A stretch of 26,045 nt of DNA from contig KN895063.1 in the NCBI GenBank assembly GCA_000934455.1, positions 3,739 through 29,783 of the forward strand, written 5' to 3'. How positions within the stretch are numbered: position 1 is the stretch's first letter; each line of letters starts with the position of its first letter. The notes under the pieces were generated by a model. It was not told where the DNA came from and did not search any database. It worked only from the letters and a program-made list of their open reading frames with translations. This document shows, in pieces, positions 19,633 to 26,045 of this stretch. This DNA comes from Apostichopus parvimensis (Eukaryota > Echinodermata > Holothuroidea > Aspidochirotida > Stichopodidae). A program made the translations under genes and the position numbers.

Positions 19633-22600
19633 TCAGATATCGTCCAGAGCAACGTCATCTACTTTCTCTCTTTCCTTCTTGATGAGATGCATTTCCACAG
19701 GGACTGTCTTCACCCCATTAACCTGGAAGGGGAGACACACACATAAAAAATATATGGTTAAACAAGTACTACCATGTTGCCAGAGTAAAAGGTCAAGAAA
19801 TTCAGAAATGCTATTTTGTACTTACAATTGTCTGTGGAATAGGTAGAAAGAACTAAATGCATTGATATTCTAGCTAGCTTATTAAATCCATGATTCCCAC
19901 AAGATTTGGGAATGTAGGGAAACAAGGAAATGCCCATATGTCTGGGTCTGGAAAGTCCTAGAATGATTTAGTATGGAAAAACAAAAATCCTTATTTGAAT
20001 AGTCTGTATTGATATATTTTCATAATTACTCATAGAATGTTTTCTTTTTTGGCGAAACTTTAGCAGCGATTTGGATGTTTTGTTATTATACATCTCACCT
20101 TTTGCCATATATCAAAGACTTTGTGTAAGCATACATTTTACAAGAGTACTTAGGTCTACTATATGTAGCCTCACATTTAGGTACTCATAAGTGGCTAGGC
20201 TACATAGTAAACTGTAAAATATGTTTTGATCTTGAAAAGCGTGGAAACCATGTAAATCACTTTAAACTTCTCAAGGAGATAATAGATATGTAGTATTCTT
20301 TTGATACTGCAGTCAGTGCAGTGAATGCTTCAATTGGTTTTGTGACAAATGATGTACCAACTCACCGTAACCTGGAGTTGGTACACTCCAAATTCTGTGA
20401 TTGGCTCATCTGGTAATTCAAGTGCATACTCTGGAACAAACACACCATCCTAAAGAAGAAAGAGTAAGCGAGATATACAGAATGAGATGGAAAACTTTAA
20501 CTTATCTTTGAACACCTCCATCCCAGCACTGAATTCCTTGTTACCAAATACTAATGCTAGTAGATTCCAATGCAACATGAAGGTCAATTTTGCTTTGAAG
20601 TTCCATAAATCTATTATTGCAACAATGCTTCACTATTTTGATTTTATTAGATAAAGTAAAGAAAACATGAACCAGTAAGACGGAGGACTTATTTTTTGAT
20701 GTCGTAATGCATATCTGTGACTCTCAGTACTGTAGCAATACTGCACACCATATATTCAAGTGCTGACCAAATGTTGACCACAGTGATCAGCAAGATGTTG
20801 ACCAACATATATGAATTTTATGGTCAACATTTATCAAAACTTAAAATAATTGTGAGTCCAAGATTAAATGTTCAGTGCTACAATCCGATGCATGTTACTA
20901 GATATATCTTTACCTTAGTATCATAATTATGAAAGTATTACCTTCTTAAAGGCTTGAAGAATCGGTTCTTTGGGTAGAACTTCCCACTCTTGGTCTTCGT
21001 GTAGAACCACTCGCAATGGTTTCGACTGCATGTGATGTATTGTCTGCATGTAAACAGTATAAGTATAGTTATCTGCTATTTAAACTTGAACTTTTCTCAA
21101 ATGTCTTACTTTCCCATAAAAGCGAGTTTGATTATGATGCTACTCAATTTGCATTCTCAAGGAAAATGAAGGAGTTTCAGGTCCACAATCTGTATTTTCT
21201 CATTTCTCATTTTCTCTATTTTATCCCACCAGGCGTTCAAAGACAAAACGTAGCAAAATGTTGTTACCAACCTCTTGAGCTAGAAGAGATAATCTCTTTG
21301 GTCCAGAGGCATCTTCCTGTAAAGTTAAAATAATTACAAAACAATGTTTGGAAATTGAAACTGCCTATGCATGTACTGTATTTGGACATACTATGAATGC
21401 TTGTATGGACACAACTGCTGTCAATATATTATATTGGTGGTCATGGTAGGTAGAAAAAGTCTATGTGGACATACTGTACTATATGTGGGCTATTATACTG
21501 CAATACTGTAGGTGAGCAAACTATTCAAGTATGTTAACAATCTGTACTCAGGGAGTAATTTATCCAGCATCAGTTGTACAGCAGTTTTTATAGACAGGGA
21601 CTATATTGTACAAGAGACAGTGTAACTGCCTTCAAGAACTGCTACACAAAATTTGAATGCTAGATCATTCCTATATTATTTCTATACAATCCATGCGGAT
21701 AGCTATGACCACCCAGTTGTGTTATATATTACTTGCCATCTAATAAACACAATTGTGTGACACTACTGAATTCTTGTTTAGTCACAAGTTTTTGAAGGCC
21801 AGCTGAAATTACTCAACAGGGATTTCTATTGTAAGAAAAAAAGAAAATGCATCATACAGACTTAACAATGAAGCTGCAAATGTGCTTTTTTTCTACAAGT
21901 GTGTTCCCATTGTCGCCTGCATTGTTTGAATATTTTTCTCCGCTGTGAAGGGTACTGTACACTACCCTCCCCCTCCACACCCTCCCCAGCTCAGGGTGTT
22001 ATAGCTCTGTTGGAGCAGCTTGCTACCCTGAAGTCACTGCAAGAGCATTATTTTGTCCTAGTACCTGTAATCTGGAAGCTCTTTCCTTCAAGTTTTCTAG
22101 AGATGCATAAACTGCTAGCTCTCGTGGTATCAGTTTGTTTCTCACCAATCCTTTCCTTGCAGCAACGATGTCATCTTTCAAACCGACACCTGTTGTTGTG
22201 AAACAAAAGAAGTTCATGGAGAGTACACGTATCAAAAATTAAAGCAAACCTTCTTCATTCTTGGGTCAAGTACTGATGAGCCCTCAAAATTAAGTTGTCT
22301 TAGGATTATAAGTTGTATTGACACAATTTTTCAGAATAATTTTGCAATCATGGCTGAAATATCCTTTTAAAAAAAAATGGGGGTGGGGGGGGGGGGAGGA
22401 CAGTTGAGTCACCAATACAGTATTCTTTACCAGGTTATTTTCCTAGGTAGTTAGGGGCAGAGAACTCCCCACTTGCCTCTTGAGGTACCCACCTGGTACA
22501 TCCTCTGTCAAGATGACCTTGATAGTCTTGGTAGCCTGATGCTGCGTGTCCTCTACAAACTCATACAACTCTTCCTTTTCTTTGAAAGGATTCTCTAGGT

Positions 22601-24081
22601 CTGTCTTCACCCATCTTTTGTTCTCACGTTTCCGTTCTCTCCGTTTGACAATGACAACCGACTGACAAAGAACAGCAGAATTATTACAATTATGTTATTA
22701 GGTTTAGAGTGTTTTTGTCTTTGATTCATCAATTTCTGGCAATTTTTCTCAGAAGATGTATCGCAAAATGACACTATTGATCAAACCAGGCCATCCCATC
22801 TAGATTTTTTTTTTCGCCAATTGAACATCAATTATGAATAGTTTTTTATGATTCTGTTGTTGCAGCTGTTCAAACCTCATTGCAACAATTTTAAACGGCA
22901 TCATTATTGCCACCAAATATGCTAGAAAGTTAGATTATGGTCAGGTATGTTCATACACATTAATATATTTTACTGCATTTTAACCAGGGCCACTTTTCTT
23001 TACTCACCCTTCTTTGTTGCAAGTTGATGGCTGACTGTGCAGCCGTTGATCTACAAACAGATGACAACAGCTGTGTTAGGGCAGGTGTGACTTGAAATAT
23101 GTTCTTCACATGTGCCATTTTGTGACTACTAGTGATCTGAGGATGAAACATGGAGTGTTGGTAAGTATCAATCATGTAGACATACTTACTTTTAGGTTAG
23201 TTAAGTGCAATACTGAATGGGACAGTTAGGGGTTGATACTTGATAGGTATGTCTCACACCTCAGGCTCTAACTTTGGCACACAGATTTCAAAATGAATCC
23301 CTTCAACCACAATGAAAACCCTTACTTTTGGTGAAATGTTTAAATGCTAATGTGTCACGTTATGCTCAACTAAATTGACCTATGATTAAAATTTGCTTGC
23401 CATCTTTGATTTGTATGAAGAGGAGCCTAAGACTTTGTGCCACAGATTCCCAAGCATTAAAATGTAGCCTAGAATCAAGATCCCAAGGCTAGTACTATTA
23501 TTTATTAGTATTACTACTTACTACTAGGCTAAGTAAGTGAGCTTAATTATAACTAGGCATAGGCTAGGCCTAAGCTAGTCCTACCTCCAGACGGAGACCA
23601 GTAATGGGCTGGTTAAACTCCAGTAAAAACGTTATCACAGTAATCATTAACTGAATTTGACGCGCTTTATATGTCGAAGGTAGGCCTTCATACCGACTCC
23701 ATGAATCACTAACTTCTAAGTTAGGCTCTAGTCTGACTATGTTTGTTAGTGTTGTCTAGCCTTGCAACTACAACTTACAAGTAGTTGTAGGTATAGGCTA
23801 GGCTAACGTTGGGGCCTAAACAATTGACCAACCATTGCAGTTCATTGTATTGAAGTGCACTTTTAGAGCATAGGAGTTAATGCAACGTTCATACTGATTA
23901 CCTTGTGAAGAAAACCAACAGAATTTTGACTGTTTGGGTCTTAAGACTCATCAGCTGAGCCAGCTACTTTATATAGATGATGTTCCCATGCCTGACTTAC
24001 CTGCGGAAAATATCTTTTTGATGGTAGCAGATTGTAGAAGCAGCAGCGGATATTAATTGTAAAATGTAACTGCGCCACCAT
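19633..24081 (-). CDS. MRPL9: Mitochondrial large-subunit ribosomal protein bL9m, complete eight-exon gene
   Basis: bL9m is a structural protein of the mitochondrial 39S subunit, imported into the matrix. Exons on the minus strand: 24081-24001, 23136-23008, 22661-22493, 22189-22065, 21316-21272, 21043-20942, 20449-20366, 19722-19633. Every intron is GT-AG and the frame stays open to TGA (19635-19633). The product is 274 residues, against about 267 for human MRPL9. Residues about 117-156 form the rRNA-binding bL9 domain, with KVILTEDVPGVGLKDDIV, then ARKGLVRNKLIPRELAVYAS, the family hallmark. Residues about 103-112 (YEFVEDTQH) match the metazoan mitochondrial form. The C-terminal part keeps WEVLPKEPI, ELPDEPITEFGVY and VNGVKTVPVEM. 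The first 70 residues contain no Asp or Glu, as expected for a targeting peptide. Only intron 3, between the exons ending 22493 and starting 22189, is phase 1. The others are phase 0. The start could instead be the ATG at 23118, giving 241 residues. Confidence 0.93.
22379..22396. repeat. Poly(G) tract in MRPL9 intron
   Basis: G7-T-G10 directly after an A-rich run, within the intron between the third and fourth coding exons. It reads as poly(C) in the MRPL9 transcript. Confidence 0.7.
23137..24000 (-). other. MRPL9: MRPL9 intron 1
   Basis: The longest 5' intron of the gene, about 860 bases, GT-AG. It contains a dense cluster of TAGG/CCTA words (23470-23830) and an 8-bp hairpin near 23767-23792 (ctacaact/agttgtag). 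Confidence 0.6.
24001..24081 (-). CDS. MRPL9: MRPL9 upstream coding exon with extra targeting sequence
   Basis: The ATG at 24081-24079 has G at -3 and G at +4. It opens 27 codons to CAG|GTAAGT, a consensus donor. The next exon begins after CCTCAG at 23136. Splicing is phase 0 and continues straight into the six codons before the internal ATG at 23118. The encoded peptide has Arg12, Lys22 and Arg23, hydrophobic residues between them and no acidic residue, like a mitochondrial presequence. That both the donor phase and the acceptor frame fit argues for coding use. It could still be 5' UTR in some transcripts, because the ATG at 23118 also has an excellent context (A at -3, G at +4). Confidence 0.65.
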
Positions 24082-24121
24082 AGCCACAAACAAGCGATTT
24101 CGTTTCAGATCGTCGAAACAT
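24053..24121 (-). CDS. Overlapping upstream ORF of 22 codons in the MRPL9 leader
   Basis: An ATG at 24121-24119 opens 22 codons to TAA (24055-24053), out of frame with and overlapping the MRPL9 start at 24081. If transcription starts upstream of 24121, it could lower initiation at 24081 and favour the internal start at 23118. The transcription start is unknown, so this is only a candidate. Confidence 0.25.
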   Translation of the reverse strand: MFRRSETKSLVCGYGGAVTFYN

Positions 24122-24606
24122 GATGCCGAGGACCAAATTTGCGACTGAGATTAAATAAACTTTTATTTGTCTAATGTACCTCTACGTTCAAATAAAGTGA
24201 TCCAAAACCTTCGTTTTTTATATCTTATATGTTGATGTTCTAGTCACATGTTATATGCTAGTGATGAACAACTCAGTTAATATCTTTGGGTTCCGCGTTT
24301 GAGAGCAGTAATGTCAAACATCAGTGTGATGTCGTAGTTGGTTAACTCACTTAGTTTTTCTATTTTCTTCGTATATATTTATGGAAAAGGTATATAAAGA
24401 AAGAAGAAGCATTGTTATCAACAGGAGTGCAGAGGGCCGCCAAGGGAAAGAACTCTGAAGCATTTTCAAGTATTTATTGTTCTCTTCGTTGTTGTTTTAT
24501 TTAAGGACTTACTCAGGCCACCTCTCAGCCCAATAGTACTACATCCCAACTTACATGAAGTTTCTATTTCGGACTGAGGGTTTGCAAAAAAATACGTGGT
24601 TTGTCA

Positions 24607-25110
24607 ATGGAGAACATGCTCGGACCCACGAAATTTGTAGGCCTATGTATGTATTGTATGTATATGTATTTGAGATCCTCCTGCAAGCAGGAACTCGCGA
24701 AGATGCCATCATTGGCTCATCAAAGCCTCAAGCTGACCGAAGTCAGTCTATTAGATTCATATTCCGTCCGCCATGATTATGAAAATGTCAATTTTCAACA
24801 ACTCTGTAACTGGACGACATACATTAATCTTGGGGTGACTCTATGTTGTTCTCTCATTCACAACGCTCTTATTTGGTCAAATCGAATGCGATTAAGATGG
24901 GGCCAAACGGTGTTAGATTTTTGTAAGCTCTACAACCATGTAAAATGCCTACCGAGTGAGTGCTTCAGTAGTTATGTCGGACTTGTTTTCTTTTTACGAG
25001 AATGTAGTGACATATCGCCAATTAATACAGCAACAGTTAATAGATATCCAACAGTTGTCAACAAAAATCACGTGACGAAGGTCTTAAAGTTTCGTTTCGT
25101 GTTTGTTTAG
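24607..25110 (+). CDS. Unidentified open reading frame (weak gene candidate)
   Basis: The frame is open for 184 codons from 24559, with the first ATG at 24607, and ends in TAG (25108-25110). The ATG-initiated product is 167 residues. It is long for chance in DNA this AT-rich: at roughly 6-7% stop codons per position, about 0.03 such frames are expected in a window this size. Composition is mixed, with several Cys and Trp. There is no transmembrane segment longer than about 12 residues and no motif I recognise. A hydrophobic patch lies in the middle (LGVTLCCSLIHNALIW). It lies head-to-head with MRPL9, starting about 525 bases from the MRPL9 ATG, so a shared promoter is conceivable. It might also be a remnant of a mobile element or a lone exon. 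No function is proposed. Confidence 0.25.
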   Translation: MENMLGPTKFVGLCMYCMYMYLRSSCKQELAKMPSLAHQSLKLTEVSLLDSYSVRHDYENVNFQQLCNWTTYINLGVTLCCSLIHNALIWSNRMRLRWGQTVLDFCKLYNHVKCLPSECFSSYVGLVFFLRECSDISPINTATVNRYPTVVNKNHVTKVLKFRFVFV

Positions 25111-26045
25111 TTACATAAGTATTCTTGAAATGCTTTAACAAATGTTAAATTGTTGTCAGTCAAACTTATCTTACATACAAATTAATGAAATGAAATGAAA
25201 ATGAAATCATTATGATTCGTCTCTTGTAAACCAGATAGTGGAATTCTTCAAAAAAAATTACAGTTTCTATGGTTATACTGACTTGGGCGACTGCATTCTG
25301 CTGCGCAAATGTATACCTTACTGCTCTAAAATACACATGATGTGCACATTTTGTCCGTACGTGCAAAGTGCACACGACCATATACAGCATGTTTAGGCTG
25401 CCGAAACGAATGTGGTTGCCAACTTGCCATGGGATTAAAGGATAGTTTTAATCTCTAAAACTGTAAAGAATGTCACTGCAAGACACGGTAAGTGCAACTA
25501 GTGTATCAAATACTATCGTACTGATAGATAGCAGTTGGATAAGGAAATGAATTTCGCTTCGTTTGATAAATATATATTAGACTGTACTAACATAGTCTAG
25601 TAAAAAAAACTAAAGTATAACATCATTATATACCCAAGGTTAGGCCTAGGGCCTATACAGTAGTCGAAGGACCTATTATGTCGAGGGATCTAGTATTATA
25701 GGCGGTTGCGAACTTTCCGAAATTACATGACAAGCCAAACTTGGTTTTCTTTAAAGTGAAGACAAACGATGATGTACATTTGCAAATGTAGGCGTAGGCT
25801 ATGAACAAATCATCACTATCAAACTCAAAGTAGGCTAGTCCCTATGCCTAATTATTAATAATAGCTAGGGCTAGGCCCTCTTTTGTGTTAACTTACATAC
25901 ATCTGCTAAACTGTAAATTGTAGGCCTATGTGTCCAATGTAAAGAATGACAGAAGTATCCACATTTTATTCTTCCCAGAACTTTCTTATTGGACTTGTTA
26001 TATTTTCCAATATATGATAGTAGGTTACTTTAACTTATTTGAGAT
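25111..26045. other. Non-coding window end, nothing recognised
   Basis: Only simple features: a short (atgaa)n-like run at 25184-25207, and TAGG/CCTA words including taggcctagggcctat near 25641 and further copies up to 25925. Open frames are short and unrecognised. Confidence 0.55.

Noticed and set aside
3545-23118. Shared MAHVK start of the orphan exon (3547) and the internal MRPL9 start (23118), with similar surrounding bases
   Set aside because: The match is only about 18 bases (caca, then gccattttgt on the plus strand) and the following residues differ completely. Both have Kozak-like contexts, which explains part of the similarity.
1-26045. tRNA, rRNA, CRISPR arrays or prokaryotic operon features
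   Set aside because: I scanned for tRNA T-loop-like words, direct-repeat arrays with regular spacers and ribosome-binding layouts, and found none. The exon-intron structures show a eukaryotic genome.

Overview
The window is nuclear DNA of an animal. It is AT-rich, with long non-coding stretches, short exons bounded by GT-AG introns, microsatellites and homopolymer tracts. There are no bacterial-style operons. Two ancestral single-copy metazoan genes can be rebuilt exon by exon. The species cannot be fixed from the sequence. The many TAGG/CCTA (TAGGCCTA-like) words and poly(G)/poly(C) tracts would suit an invertebrate deuterostome such as an echinoderm, but that is a guess.

Layout. (1) 1-9361 has no complete gene. 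It holds one well-formed first coding exon on the minus strand (3403-3547) with a signal-peptide or signal-anchor sequence, a 173-bp tandem repeat (4301-4643), an AT-rich minisatellite (about 5089-5186), several poly(G) tracts and a diverged repeat field at 8.56-8.91 kb. (2) 9362-12408 holds two almost identical 1.5-kb copies on either side of a 50-N gap. This looks like two unmerged alleles in the assembly rather than a biological duplication. (3) 14459-17421, plus strand, is a complete four-exon riboflavin kinase gene (RFK). (4) 19633-24081, minus strand, is a complete eight-exon gene for mitochondrial ribosomal protein bL9m (MRPL9). It includes a small upstream coding exon that supplies extra targeting-peptide sequence. 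(5) 24.1-26.0 kb is the MRPL9 upstream region, with one unexplained open frame of 168 codons and otherwise nothing recognisable.

RFK and MRPL9 converge. The first canonical AATAAA found downstream of RFK (19095-19100) and an AATAAA on the opposite strand for MRPL9 (19133-19138) lie within 44 bp of each other, so their 3' ends probably meet or overlap. Both products serve mitochondrial or flavin metabolism in a broad sense: FMN synthesis, and the mitoribosome that makes subunits of flavin-dependent respiratory complexes. The sequence shows no direct functional link, and the neighbourhood is probably incidental.

I found no convincing undescribed biological system. The points most worth a second look are the assembly-type duplication, the alternative N-terminus of MRPL9, the overlapping 3' ends, the orphan signal-peptide exon and the 168-codon open frame at 24.6-25.1 kb.
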